Made by a program: the position numbers and the translations under genes. A DNA stretch of 16,724 nucleotides. It comes from JADKIH01 sp964486655. GTDB taxonomy: Bacteria; Bacteroidota; Bacteroidia; AKYH767-A; 2013-40CM-41-45. Below are positions 7,883-15,384 of this stretch, piece by piece (positions within the stretch are counted from its first letter, which is position 1; every line of letters starts with the position of its first letter). The notes under the pieces were generated by a model, which saw nothing but the letters and a program-made list of their open reading frames with translations, was not told where the DNA came from and made no database searches. The DNA lies in contig CAZAON010000496.1 of NCBI GenBank assembly GCA_964486655.1, positions 1 to 16,724 on the forward strand, read 5' to 3'.

Positions 7883-7903
7883 GTGGATGTAAAGTTGTTA
7901 ATT

Positions 7904-9373
7904 CTATGCCTTTTTTACTATTTGAGCCATCATTTCCGACTCCATAACAACTTTGTTACCGACAAAGGCTTTACCGTACATATGGCAAATTCCTCTGCGA
8001 ATAGGTGTCAATAATTCCAGATGGAAAATAATCGTATCACCCGGAACAACCCTGTCCCGGAATTTCGTATTATCAATTTTCATGAAATAGGTCAGGTAAT
8101 TTTCCGGATCCGGAACCGTATTCAAAACAAGTATTCCGCCTGTTTGTGCCATTGCTTCTATCTGGATCACGCCGGGAAAAACCGGTGCGCCCGGGAAATG
8201 ACCGGGGAAGAACCATTCGTTCATTGTTACACTCTTCACTCCGACAACATGTCTGTCGCTCAACTCAATAATTTTATCAATGAACAAAAACGGTGGACGG
8301 TGCGGAAGGTATCCCATAATTCCAACCGTATCAAGTAACGGCTTCGCGTTAGGATCGTATTTCGGAGTTTTCTCTCTGAAACGATCACGCTTCATAAGCT
8401 CCTTGATCTTGCGTGCGAATTCAACATTGGCAACGTGTCCGGGCCTGGCAGCAAGTATGTGACCTTTTAAAGGAGCTCCTACCAATGCAAGATCGCCGAC
8501 AATGTCCAACAGTTTATGTCGTGCCGGTTCGTTTTGAAAACGCAATGTTGCATTATTCAGAAACCCCCGCTCTGCTGTTACTTTAGGTTTATTAAAAACC
8601 TTTGCGAGATGATTTAATTTTTCCTGCGAAACCGGACGATCGACAACTACGATCGCATTATTAATATCACCACCTTTAATAAGGTTGTGCTCAAGTAACA
8701 TTTCCAGTTCGTGTAAAAAGCAAAAGGTGCGAGAGTCACAAACTTCAGATTTAAATTCACCTATGTTATATAAAGTCGCATGCTGCGTACCCAGTAAATC
8801 ACTGTTATAATCAACCATAACTGTAATCCTGAAATCCTCGCTTGGAACCGCAAGCATTTCTGTTTTACGTTTTGGATCTTCGTAAGTAATATTTTCGCTC
8901 AGGTAGTAATAATGACGTTCTTCCTTTTGTTCCTGTTTGCCGGCCTTCTCTAATATTTCGATGAACGGACGTGAACTACCATCCATGATGGGAACTTCAG
9001 GTCCGTCCAATTCCATCAATACATTATCGATTTCCATTCCGGCCAGCGCTGCAAGCACATGTTCAACAGTGCTCACCTTTGCACCATTTTTCATGAGTGT
9101 TGTACCTCTGTCTGTATCCGAAACGTTGTCGACATCAGCTTCCACAATGGGACTGCCCGGAAGATCTATTCGTTTAAATTTATATCCGTGGTTTTCCGGA
9201 GCGGGCTTAAAAGTCAGGTTTGCTAACATCCCGGTATGGAGTCCAACACCCGAAATTGTAACCGACTGAGCTACAGTGCATTGATAGATTATTGGAGCCT
9301 TGTCCATTCCGTTTAATTGTGACTTTGATTCTGATTGAACCGGTTGATCGATAACGGCTTGATTTTCCGACAT
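7904..9373 (-). CDS. lpxC: Bifunctional UDP-3-O-acyl-GlcNAc deacetylase / 3-hydroxyacyl-ACP dehydratase (LpxC-FabZ fusion)
   Basis: Two enzymes in one 489-residue chain. The LpxC part (about 28-320) deacetylates UDP-3-O-acyl-GlcNAc, the committed lipid A step. Its zinc ligands are visible as H105 (STVEH), H286 and D290 (ARHKLLD), with the general acid/base H313 in RPGH; these match E. coli H79, H238, D242 and H265. The FabZ part (about 345-489) dehydrates 3-hydroxyacyl-ACP in fatty acid synthesis, with LPHRPPFLFID, catalytic H392 in GHFPG and E406 in IEAMAQ. The fusion is a hallmark of Bacteroidota and ties the two users of 3-hydroxyacyl-ACP together in a fixed ratio. The first 27 residues look unstructured. 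A 148-base gap separates it from lpxD upstream and holds a possible promoter. Confidence 0.97.
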   Translation of the reverse strand: MSENQAVIDQPVQSESKSQLNGMDKAPIIYQCTVAQSVTISGVGLHTGMLANLTFKPAPENHGYKFKRIDLPGSPIVEADVDNVSDTDRGTTLMKNGAKVSTVEHVLAALAGMEIDNVLMELDGPEVPIMDGSSRPFIEILEKAGKQEQKEERHYYYLSENITYEDPKRKTEMLAVPSEDFRITVMVDYNSDLLGTQHATLYNIGEFKSEVCDSRTFCFLHELEMLLEHNLIKGGDINNAIVVVDRPVSQEKLNHLAKVFNKPKVTAERGFLNNATLRFQNEPARHKLLDIVGDLALVGAPLKGHILAARPGHVANVEFARKIKELMKRDRFREKTPKYDPNAKPLLDTVGIMGYLPHRPPFLFIDKIIELSDRHVVGVKSVTMNEWFFPGHFPGAPVFPGVIQIEAMAQTGGILVLNTVPDPENYLTYFMKIDNTKFRDRVVPGDTIIFHLELLTPIRRGICHMYGKAFVGNKVVMESEMMAQIVKKA

Positions 9374-9422
9374 ACTGCTACGTTTGGCAATTGTAAATTA
9401 CAGGCACTTTATCAAAAGTCGT

Positions 9423-9430
9423 CAAAAATA
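9423..9430 (-). promoter_or_regulatory. Possible -7 box upstream of lpxC/fabZ
   Basis: TATTTTTG on the minus strand fits TAnnTTTG, 49 bases before the lpxC/fabZ ATG, inside the unusually long 148-base lpxD-lpxC gap. No TTTG is found at 19-21 bases upstream and the region is AT-rich, so a chance match is quite possible. Confidence 0.35.
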
Positions 9431-9521
9431 AAAAAATAAATTAACTGGAGGCATGAGTTATAAAGTACATTCCACCTTAATCAATCAAAATAAACAGAAA
9501 GACTCTGACAGGAGGAAAATT

Positions 9522-10565
9522 TCAGGAAGTAAGATGCTTCAGTTCCAGGATTGTCTGCTCCAGCTCCTGTATTTTCTTCTCCAGGGCAGGGAGTTTTCTG
9601 AATACGACGTAGGTTCTCTTATAGTCGCTGATATTAAATGCGGGAGAACCCTGTACTATTTCGCCTTCTGTCGTAATGCTGGAGCCGATTCCGGACTGAG
9701 CTGCAATTTTGACTTTATCGGCAATTGAAATATGACCAACAATTCCAACCTGACCGCCAATCATACAGTCCTTTCCGATTTTCGTAGAACCAGCGACACC
9801 CGTTTGCGCGGCTATTACTGTATTCTCGCCTATTTCGACATTGTGTGCAATCTGAATAAGGTTATCCAGTTTAACCCCTTTTCTGATGACCGTTGATCCA
9901 AGGGTAGCCCTGTCGATGGTAGTGTTTGCCCCTATTTCAACATAATCCTCTATGATAACATTTCCAATCTGTGAGACCTTTTTATACTCATTGGCACTAT
10001 TGGGCATAAAGCCGAAGCCATCTGCACCGACTACGGTACCGGTATGAAGTGTACAATCTTTTCCGATGACACAATCAGAATATATCCTTACCCCGGCAAA
10101 CAATGAAGTATTATCACCAATAACTACATTATCTCCGATATAAACCTGAGGGTAAATTTTAACGTTGTTTCCGATTTTTACATTATTGCCAACATATGCG
10201 AATGCGCCGACGTAGCAGTTTTCCCCGATTTTAGCAGTCGGAGAAATAAACGACGGTTGTTCGACACCCTTCTTATCCCGTTGAATTTTATTATACATTT
10301 CCAGCAACTGAACAAAACTTTCATAGGCATTTTTGACCCTGATAAGCGTTGTCTGCACAGGCTGTTCAAGTTCAAAATCACTATTGATGATTACAATTGA
10401 GGCTCTGGTTGTATATAAAAACTGGCTATATTTTGGATTGGAAAGAAAACTAAGTGAGCCTTTTTCGCCCTCTTCAATTTTGCTGAGTTTGTCTACCACG
10501 GCATTTAAATCGCCTTCAACTGTTCCTTTTAACAACTCTCCTATTTGCCTGGCAGTAAACTCCAT
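9522..10565 (-). CDS. lpxD: UDP-3-O-(3-hydroxyacyl)glucosamine N-acyltransferase
   Basis: Adds the second 3-hydroxyacyl chain, on the 2-amino group, in the third step of lipid A synthesis. The 347-residue protein has the N-terminal uridine-binding domain (about 1-100, with GSLSFLSNPKY at 36-46), a hexapeptide-repeat beta-helix (about 105-310) and a C-terminal helix with heptad-like leucines (about 327-347). NLIQIAHNVEIG holds H241, matching catalytic H239 of E. coli; ADGFGF at 181-186 is also conserved. The longest frame begins at a TTG at 10616, but the added 17 residues (KVKYTTFAVQ and others) do not resemble the family, whereas the ATG at 10565 gives the usual MEFTARQIGELL start. It follows the HD gene by 116 bases on the same strand. 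No clear promoter was seen, so co-transcription is possible. Confidence 0.95.
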   Translation of the reverse strand: MEFTARQIGELLKGTVEGDLNAVVDKLSKIEEGEKGSLSFLSNPKYSQFLYTTRASIVIINSDFELEQPVQTTLIRVKNAYESFVQLLEMYNKIQRDKKGVEQPSFISPTAKIGENCYVGAFAYVGNNVKIGNNVKIYPQVYIGDNVVIGDNTSLFAGVRIYSDCVIGKDCTLHTGTVVGADGFGFMPNSANEYKKVSQIGNVIIEDYVEIGANTTIDRATLGSTVIRKGVKLDNLIQIAHNVEIGENTVIAAQTGVAGSTKIGKDCMIGGQVGIVGHISIADKVKIAAQSGIGSSITTEGEIVQGSPAFNISDYKRTYVVFRKLPALEKKIQELEQTILELKHLTS

Positions 10566-10681
10566 AAAGTTATATTTTTGAACAGCGAATGTAGTATATT
10601 TTACCTTATGGTACAATTGAAAAATCGTCTGGAAATCGTCATTTTCAGCGACTTGTTACTAAAAACGATTACCGGAGACAT

Positions 10682-11908
10682 TTATTTTAAGGCTGGAAAA
10701 CAGATATAATGTTTTTCGACGGGACGGGCCAGTGATTTTATATTTAGGGTATCGGCAGCTTCCGTGATGTCGCAAATAGAACCGTCCCGGTACAGAATGT
10801 TAATTTTTTCGACTTCTGAATCATAGGCACTATTCGTAAGAGTTCCCATTAGCAGGTAGTACTGAATTTCTGACGGATCAAAGTTGAATTTCTTCAAAAT
10901 CTCCTCCTTCTTCCGATTGATGAAATCCTGTTCAAATGGTTCATCACGAATAATAATTTTGAAAAGTCTTCTGCTCATCATTCGTTTACTGAGATCGCTA
11001 AGCACGCGATCACTGTCATTCATCCAGATTTTAACCGAAGTAATAATATCACTGTCATCAAGCAATGCAAACTGGTCAAGTGCGTTTCCTCCGACAAAAT
11101 CATTAAGGCTGTAATTGTTTATTAAAAAATTGCGAAGAGCCGGAGTCGTAAAAACATTCTTCCCTTCACCGATCAATGTCTTAGCCCGTTCAACAATTTT
11201 TATGAGCAAATTCTCCGCACTCACAACTGTTTTATGCAGATAAACCTGCCAATACATGAGTCTTCTGGCTACAATAAATTTTTCGATTGAATAAATTCCT
11301 TTCGACTCGATAGCCAGCTCATCATTTGAAATTTCCAGCATCTTGATTATTCTGTCACTGCTGATTACTCCTTCAGACACACCGGTAAAAAAACTGTCAC
11401 GATTCAGGTAATCGAGTCTGTCCATATCCAGCTGGCCCGATACAAGCTGATGCAAGAACTTTTTTGGATATTCATTTTTGAAAATGCGAATTGCAAGTGA
11501 TAAAGCGCCGTTAAATTCATTGTTCAGCCTCGACATAAACAGCTCCGAGATTGTTTCATGCGAAATACCTTTTACAAAAGTATGTTCCAGCGCATGTGAA
11601 AACGGTCCGTGACCGATATCGTGCAATAATATCGCAATCGTTACAGCTTCCGCTTCGTCATCCAGAATAATGTGACCTTTTCGCCTTAGAACTTCAATAG
11701 CCTCAGTCATAAGATGCATTGCACCCAAAGCATGATGAAAACGGGTGTGATGTGCACCCGGATAGACCAGATCTGTCAGACCTAACTGCCTGATTCTCCT
11801 TAGTCTCTGAAAGAAAGGATGTTCGATTAACTGAAATACCCGTTCAAAGGGAATCTGAATAAACCCATATATCGGGTCATTGATAATTTTAAGTTTTTCA
11901 GATTTCAC
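10682..11908 (-). CDS. HD-domain phosphohydrolase (SAMHD1/dGTPase-like)
   Basis: A 408-residue HD-superfamily metal-dependent phosphohydrolase. From the GTG at 11908 the metal-binding set is H59 (TRFHHALG), H96-D97 (LLHDIGHGPFSH, 94-105) and D163 (LDMDRLDYLNRD, 160-171). This pattern is shared with SAMHD1 and YwfO-type enzymes that remove triphosphate from dNTPs; the substrate here is not proven. The longest frame starts with a GTG at 11926, but that codon lies upstream of the TATATTTG box at 11920-11913, so a transcript from that promoter would lack it. The GTG at 11908 gives a family-like MKSEKLKIINDPIYGF start. It is divergent from porX and lies upstream of lpxD. Confidence 0.85.
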   Translation of the reverse strand: MKSEKLKIINDPIYGFIQIPFERVFQLIEHPFFQRLRRIRQLGLTDLVYPGAHHTRFHHALGAMHLMTEAIEVLRRKGHIILDDEAEAVTIAILLHDIGHGPFSHALEHTFVKGISHETISELFMSRLNNEFNGALSLAIRIFKNEYPKKFLHQLVSGQLDMDRLDYLNRDSFFTGVSEGVISSDRIIKMLEISNDELAIESKGIYSIEKFIVARRLMYWQVYLHKTVVSAENLLIKIVERAKTLIGEGKNVFTTPALRNFLINNYSLNDFVGGNALDQFALLDDSDIITSVKIWMNDSDRVLSDLSKRMMSRRLFKIIIRDEPFEQDFINRKKEEILKKFNFDPSEIQYYLLMGTLTNSAYDSEVEKINILYRDGSICDITEAADTLNIKSLARPVEKHYICFPALK

Positions 11909-11912
11909 GCTG

Positions 11913-11943
11913 CAAATATAAACCACTTATAAACAATTACTAA
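11913..11943 (-). promoter_or_regulatory. Promoter of the HD-domain gene (Bacteroidota type)
   Basis: On the minus strand TATATTTG (11920-11913) matches TAnnTTTG. TTAG at 11943-11940, 19 bases upstream, matches the -33 TTTG at three of four positions. Only 4 bases lie between the box and the GTG at 11908, so the mRNA would be leaderless or the true start slightly later. Confidence 0.5.
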
Positions 11944-12075
11944 CAGAGAATATCAATGCTGAAACAATAATAAATATGCGACGTAACGAAAAACGATCAA
12001 TAAAAAAGATGTTATCCCCGTTATTAGTTTTAATTAATCTGTAAAATATAACGAAATGGGTAAGAACATCTTTGC

Positions 12076-12083
12076 TAACTTTG
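12076..12083 (+). promoter_or_regulatory. Possible -7 box of porX
   Basis: TAACTTTG fits TAnnTTTG and ends 32 bases before the ATG at 12116. No TTTG is found at the expected -33 distance. It lies inside the longer open frame from 12056, so if used it excludes the first 20 residues of that frame. Confidence 0.45.
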
Positions 12084-12115
12084 AAAACCGCAATAAAACT
12101 GTTACTGCTGAACTT

Positions 12116-13675
12116 ATGGATAGACTTAATATACTTTGGGCTGACGATGAAATAGACTTATTAAAACCTCATATTCTTTTCCTGCGTGAAAAAGGGTACG
12201 ATGTAGTAACAGTCAACAATGGCACAGATGCATTAGAACAGGTAAAAAACACAGACTTCGACATTGTATTTCTTGATGAAAACATGCCGGGGATTTCGGG
12301 AATCGAAACGCTTGCGCGGCTGAAAAACATTAAGCCTGAAATTCCGGTTGTAATGATCACCAAGAGTGAAGAAGAACACATAATGGAAATGGCCATCGGA
12401 AGTAAGATTGCCGACTTTCTAATCAAGCCTGTAAATCCGAACCAGATACTTCTTTCATTAAAAAAGAATCTGGAGAATAAAAGACTCATCAGCGAGAAAA
12501 CCGCCTCCGATTATCAGCAGGAATTCCGCAATATAGGTATGTCGCTAAGCGATAAACTTTCGTGGAAAGAATGGGTTGAAGTGTACAGGAAACTTGTTTA
12601 CTGGGAACTTGCCCTGAAGCAATCGTCTGACGAAAGCATGTATGAAATTCTTACGGCGCAAAAAAGTGAAGCAAACAATTTGTTCGCGAAATACATAGAA
12701 AATAATTATACAGGCTGGCTGAAAAATCCGGATGCTACCGGCACTCCAACCATGTCGCATCAGCTGATGAAGAAAAAAATACTTCCTGCAATTGATGCGT
12801 CGACCGATCCGGTTTTCATGGTATTAATTGACAACCTCCGTTATGACCAGTGGAGAGTTATTCAGCCCCTGATTTCAGAGTTTTTCAGAGTACAGGAAGA
12901 TGATCTTTACCTGAGTATTTTGCCTACAGCCACTCAATATGCGAGGAATGCTATTTTCGCCGGATTAATGCCGTCGGAAATCGAGGCCCGCTTTCCAAAT
13001 CTGTGGCTGAACGACGAAGAAGAAGGCGGAAAAAACCTGCATGAAGAGGACTTTCTGAATGATACTTTAAAACGATTCCGTAAAGAATATAAATCATCTT
13101 ATGTAAAGATCACCAATCATAACGATGGAAAAGCACTGGTAGAAAATATCCCGAACCTGATGCAGAACAAGCTTAATGTCATCGTATACAATTTCGTGGA
13201 TATGTTATCGCATGCACGCACGGAGATGGAAATGATTCGTGAATTGGCAGACGATGAAGCAGCTTACCGTTCACTCACGGTTTCATGGTTCCAGCACTCT
13301 CCTTTGTTCGAAGCTTTAAAAAGAATGGCCGAAAAGAAAGTTCGTATCATTTTAACAACGGACCACGGAACAATCAGAGTTAAGGAACCGACAAAAATTG
13401 TCGGAGACAGAACAGTAAATACCAACCTGCGATATAAGCAGGGGCGGAATCTCAATTACGACAAGAAAGAAGTATTCGAAATAAAAAATCCGGCCGATGC
13501 CATGCTGCCGCGACAGCACCTTTCCCAGGCATTTGTATTTGCAAAGCAGGATAAGTTTTTTGCCTACCCGAATAACTATAACTACTACGTTACGTACTAT
13601 AAAAACACACTTCAGCACGGCGGAATTTCATTGGAGGAAATGATCATTCCTTTTGCCGTGTTAACGACAAAATAG
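12116..13675 (+). CDS. porX: PorX-type response regulator with PglZ/alkaline-phosphatase-like domain
   Basis: PorX controls the type IX secretion system in Bacteroidota, with histidine kinase PorY usually encoded elsewhere; it is cytoplasmic. The receiver domain (about 3-125) has acidic residues D10-D11, phospho-acceptor D54 in FLDENMPG, T82 and K104. After a helical linker, the alkaline-phosphatase-fold part (about 240-510) shows VLIDN with D239, LPTATQYARNAIF with T271 as probable nucleophile, DMLSHAR with D362 and H366, TTDHG with D416-H417, and QHGGISLEE with H501, a plausible two-metal site. Known PorX hydrolyses oligonucleotides; the same is inferred here. The ATG at 12116 gives 519 residues, close to known PorX; an ATG at 12056 would add 20 atypical residues. 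It is divergent from the HD gene. Confidence 0.92.
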   Translation: MDRLNILWADDEIDLLKPHILFLREKGYDVVTVNNGTDALEQVKNTDFDIVFLDENMPGISGIETLARLKNIKPEIPVVMITKSEEEHIMEMAIGSKIADFLIKPVNPNQILLSLKKNLENKRLISEKTASDYQQEFRNIGMSLSDKLSWKEWVEVYRKLVYWELALKQSSDESMYEILTAQKSEANNLFAKYIENNYTGWLKNPDATGTPTMSHQLMKKKILPAIDASTDPVFMVLIDNLRYDQWRVIQPLISEFFRVQEDDLYLSILPTATQYARNAIFAGLMPSEIEARFPNLWLNDEEEGGKNLHEEDFLNDTLKRFRKEYKSSYVKITNHNDGKALVENIPNLMQNKLNVIVYNFVDMLSHARTEMEMIRELADDEAAYRSLTVSWFQHSPLFEALKRMAEKKVRIILTTDHGTIRVKEPTKIVGDRTVNTNLRYKQGRNLNYDKKEVFEIKNPADAMLPRQHLSQAFVFAKQDKFFAYPNNYNYYVTYYKNTLQHGGISLEEMIIPFAVLTTK

Positions 13676-13716
13676 ACCGAAAGCCCGGTTTATCTTTCTG
13701 TGCTTTGTATGAATTT

Positions 13717-13742
13717 GGGGAATTGGCTTGTTAAAATTCCTC
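13717..13742 (+). terminator. Possible weak terminator hairpin after porX
   Basis: GGGGAATT (13717-13724) can pair with AATTCCTC (13735-13742), 8 pairs with one G-U, around a 10-base loop. The following CATGTTTTC is only a poor U tract. It could end porX transcription 40-70 bases after the stop. The whole 13676-13848 gap holds otherwise only the DUF1573 -7 box. Confidence 0.35.
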
Positions 13743-13789
13743 CATGTTTTCTACAGGTTAAATTCATACTGCCTTCATAGGATTTCATC

Positions 13790-13797
13790 TACTTTTG
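13790..13797 (+). promoter_or_regulatory. -7 box of the DUF1573 operon
   Basis: TACTTTTG fits TAnnTTTG and ends 51 bases before the ATG at 13849. No good TTTG is present at the -33 distance. It overlaps a TTG at 13795 that opens a longer reading frame, which argues against that start. Confidence 0.45.
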
Positions 13798-13848
13798 GCA
13801 AGAGTTTCCGTACAAGGATTCGAATTGCATACATTTGAAAAAAAACCT

Positions 13849-14343
13849 ATGAAAAAATTCACATACTTAATTGCAAGTTGCTTTATCGCATTAACACTTT
13901 CTATTCCGGCCCAGGCCCAGGAAGGATCTGCTGCCCCAAAAGCGGAAGTAAAGCAGGACAATCCGAATTCTCCCGAAATCGCCTTTGAAAGTGAACTTCA
14001 TGATTATGGCACGATTAAACAAGGTGCCGATGGTTCATGCGAATTCAAATTTAAAAATACGGGAAAAGATCCACTTATCATCTCAAATGCCAAAGGAAGT
14101 TGCGGATGCACAGTTCCAACCTACCCTAAAGAGCCAATCATGAAAGGCCAGACCGGAATCATAAAAGTTCATTATGATACTAAACGAGTAGGTGCTTTTA
14201 CTAAAACCGTTACCATTACTTCAAATGCAAAAACTGAAACAAAAGTTTTAACCATAAAAGGATTGGTTGAAGCAACAGACGAAAGCACTGAAGCTGTTCC
14301 ACTCAAAAAATCAAGCGGGTTACCCCTCGAAAATACTAAATAA
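13849..14343 (+). CDS. Secreted DUF1573 domain protein, copy 1
   Basis: A 164-residue exported protein of unknown function. Residues 1-23 form a classical signal peptide (KK, hydrophobic core, AQA cleavage site), placing the protein in the periplasm or outer envelope. After a spacer (24-42), the DUF1573 domain (about 43-132) is an Ig-like beta-sandwich by family knowledge. It contains DYGTIKQG at 52-59, DPLIISNAKGSCGCTVP at 74-90 with C85 and C87, and TVTITSNA at 120-127. An extra cysteine, C64, is absent from the two paralogues. The tail (133-164) is polar. The frame can be opened at a TTG at 13795, but the ATG at 13849 gives the proper signal peptide and lies after the -7 box. It is 8 bases from copy 2. 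No type IX C-terminal sorting domain is seen. Confidence 0.9.
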   Translation: MKKFTYLIASCFIALTLSIPAQAQEGSAAPKAEVKQDNPNSPEIAFESELHDYGTIKQGADGSCEFKFKNTGKDPLIISNAKGSCGCTVPTYPKEPIMKGQTGIIKVHYDTKRVGAFTKTVTITSNAKTETKVLTIKGLVEATDESTEAVPLKKSSGLPLENTK

Positions 14344-14351
14344 TAAAAACT

Positions 14352-14804
14352 ATGAAAATCAAAACAATTGCATTATCCCTTCTTCTTTTCAGCAGTGTAG
14401 CCTCATTTGCACAGGAAAAAAAGACATTAGACAACGTTGGCAATGTTAATACGAACCAGGCCAGCTTTAAATTTGCTGAAGAGGAATACAACTTCGGTAC
14501 AATTAAACAAGGCGAATCTGTAACTCATGAATTCAAATTTACGAATAACGGTACCGAGCCTTTAATCATTTCAAAAGCTGAAGGATCTTGCGGATGTACA
14601 GTACCTACCTATCCTCAACAACCAATTCTGAAAGGTCAGTCAGGTATTATAAAAGTAACATTTAACAGTACCGGTAAAATGGGAATTCAGGACAAAACTG
14701 TAACCCTTACTTCAAATGCTATTCAGAATCCGTATATCATACACATCAAAGGTACAGTTGAGAAATCACCTGAAGAACCGGTAAAAGACACTCCTAAAAA
14801 CTAA
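14352..14804 (+). CDS. Secreted DUF1573 domain protein, copy 2
   Basis: A 150-residue exported protein; function unknown. The signal peptide covers 1-20, ending SFA before Q21. The DUF1573 domain (about 38-136) has NFGTIKQGESVTHEFKFTN at 47-65, EPLIISKAEGSCGCTVP at 69-85 with C80 and C82, and a segment NSTGKMGIQDKTVTLTSNA that is nearly the same in copy 3 but different in copy 1. This makes copies 2 and 3 the closer pair and probably the later duplication. The tail is rich in E, K and P. It sits 8 bases after copy 1 and 15 bases before copy 3, so the three are one operon. Confidence 0.9.
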   Translation: MKIKTIALSLLLFSSVASFAQEKKTLDNVGNVNTNQASFKFAEEEYNFGTIKQGESVTHEFKFTNNGTEPLIISKAEGSCGCTVPTYPQQPILKGQSGIIKVTFNSTGKMGIQDKTVTLTSNAIQNPYIIHIKGTVEKSPEEPVKDTPKN

Positions 14805-14819
14805 ACCCAAAATCAAATA

Positions 14820-15308
14820 ATGAAAAAGACAATTTTAGCCCTCGGACTCTGCCTCTTTATCGTGGCAGCTAATGCACAAGACGGTAAAGCTCCTGCTACA
14901 ATAGCACCTGCGGGCGCTGCAGCTCCGGCCGCAGTTGAAAACAAAAATGCTCCTGAAATGAAGTTCGAATTCGAACAATACGATTTCGGAACAATTAAAC
15001 AAGGTGATAATGTTACTTATGATTTTACTTTTACCAATACAGGTAAAGAGCCTTTGATCATCAGTGAAGCTCATGGTTCATGCGGCTGTACTGTTCCTGA
15101 ATGGCCAAAAGAGCCGATTGCTAAAGGAGCAAAAGGTAAAATTCACGTAGTATTTAACTCTACTGGCAAGATGGGTATGCAGGACAAAACTGTAACTATC
15201 ACGTCTAATGCTAAATCAGGCCAAAAAGTACTGCACCTTAAAGGAAATGTTGAAGCTCCTCCGGCAACAGCAAATCCGGCAGTAACCCCTGACGATCATA
15301 AACATTAA
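14820..15308 (+). CDS. Secreted DUF1573 domain protein, copy 3
   Basis: A 162-residue exported protein; function unknown. The signal peptide covers 1-19, ending ANA before Q20. It is followed by an Ala/Pro-rich linker (24-39) not found in copies 1 and 2, which could hold the domain away from a surface. The DUF1573 domain (about 45-145) has DFGTIKQGDNVTYDF at 55-69, EPLIISEAHGSCGCTVP at 77-93 with C88 and C90, and NSTGKMGMQDKTVTITSNA. The C-terminus ends DDHKH, acidic and histidine-bearing, possibly metal-binding, though this is only inferred from composition. It is the last gene before the strong terminator at 15328. Confidence 0.9.
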   Translation: MKKTILALGLCLFIVAANAQDGKAPATIAPAGAAAPAAVENKNAPEMKFEFEQYDFGTIKQGDNVTYDFTFTNTGKEPLIISEAHGSCGCTVPEWPKEPIAKGAKGKIHVVFNSTGKMGMQDKTVTITSNAKSGQKVLHLKGNVEAPPATANPAVTPDDHKH

Positions 15309-15327
15309 TAGTATTTATCGTACATTT

Positions 15328-15360
15328 GAAACCCTCCCCAAAAAGGAGGGTTTCTTATTT
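15328..15360 (+). terminator. Intrinsic terminator of the DUF1573 operon
   Basis: GAAACCCTCC (15328-15337) pairs perfectly with GGAGGGTTTC (15345-15354) around a 7-base loop, followed by TTATTT. The 10-base-pair stem lies 20 bases after the stop of copy 3 and separates the operon from the aminotransferase gene. Confidence 0.88.
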
Positions 15361-15384
15361 CGTATCAGTCTGCAAAATATTAAA

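Noticed and set aside
10573..10580. TATTTTTG on the plus strand before the lpxD start
   Set aside because: It points away from lpxD and into the 3' end of the HD gene, with no plus-strand gene to serve; shows that such boxes also occur by chance in AT-rich gaps.
10622..10640. Direct repeat AAATCGTC twice, 11 bases apart, upstream of lpxD
   Set aside because: Spacing of one helical turn could suit an operator, but the match is only 8 bases in AT-rich DNA and no regulator is known for it.
13676..13694. ACCG/CGGT hairpin directly after the porX stop as terminator
   Set aside because: Only four base pairs and no good U tract; the hairpin at 13717-13742 is a better candidate.
13849..15308. DUF1573 proteins as type IX secretion cargo because porX is next door
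   Set aside because: None has room for or shows a C-terminal sorting domain; the proteins end soon after the DUF1573 domain in short polar tails.
15321..15328. TACATTTG as promoter of the aminotransferase gene
   Set aside because: It abuts and shares a base with the terminator stem, so a transcript would begin inside the hairpin, and no -33 TTTG is present. Most likely chance.
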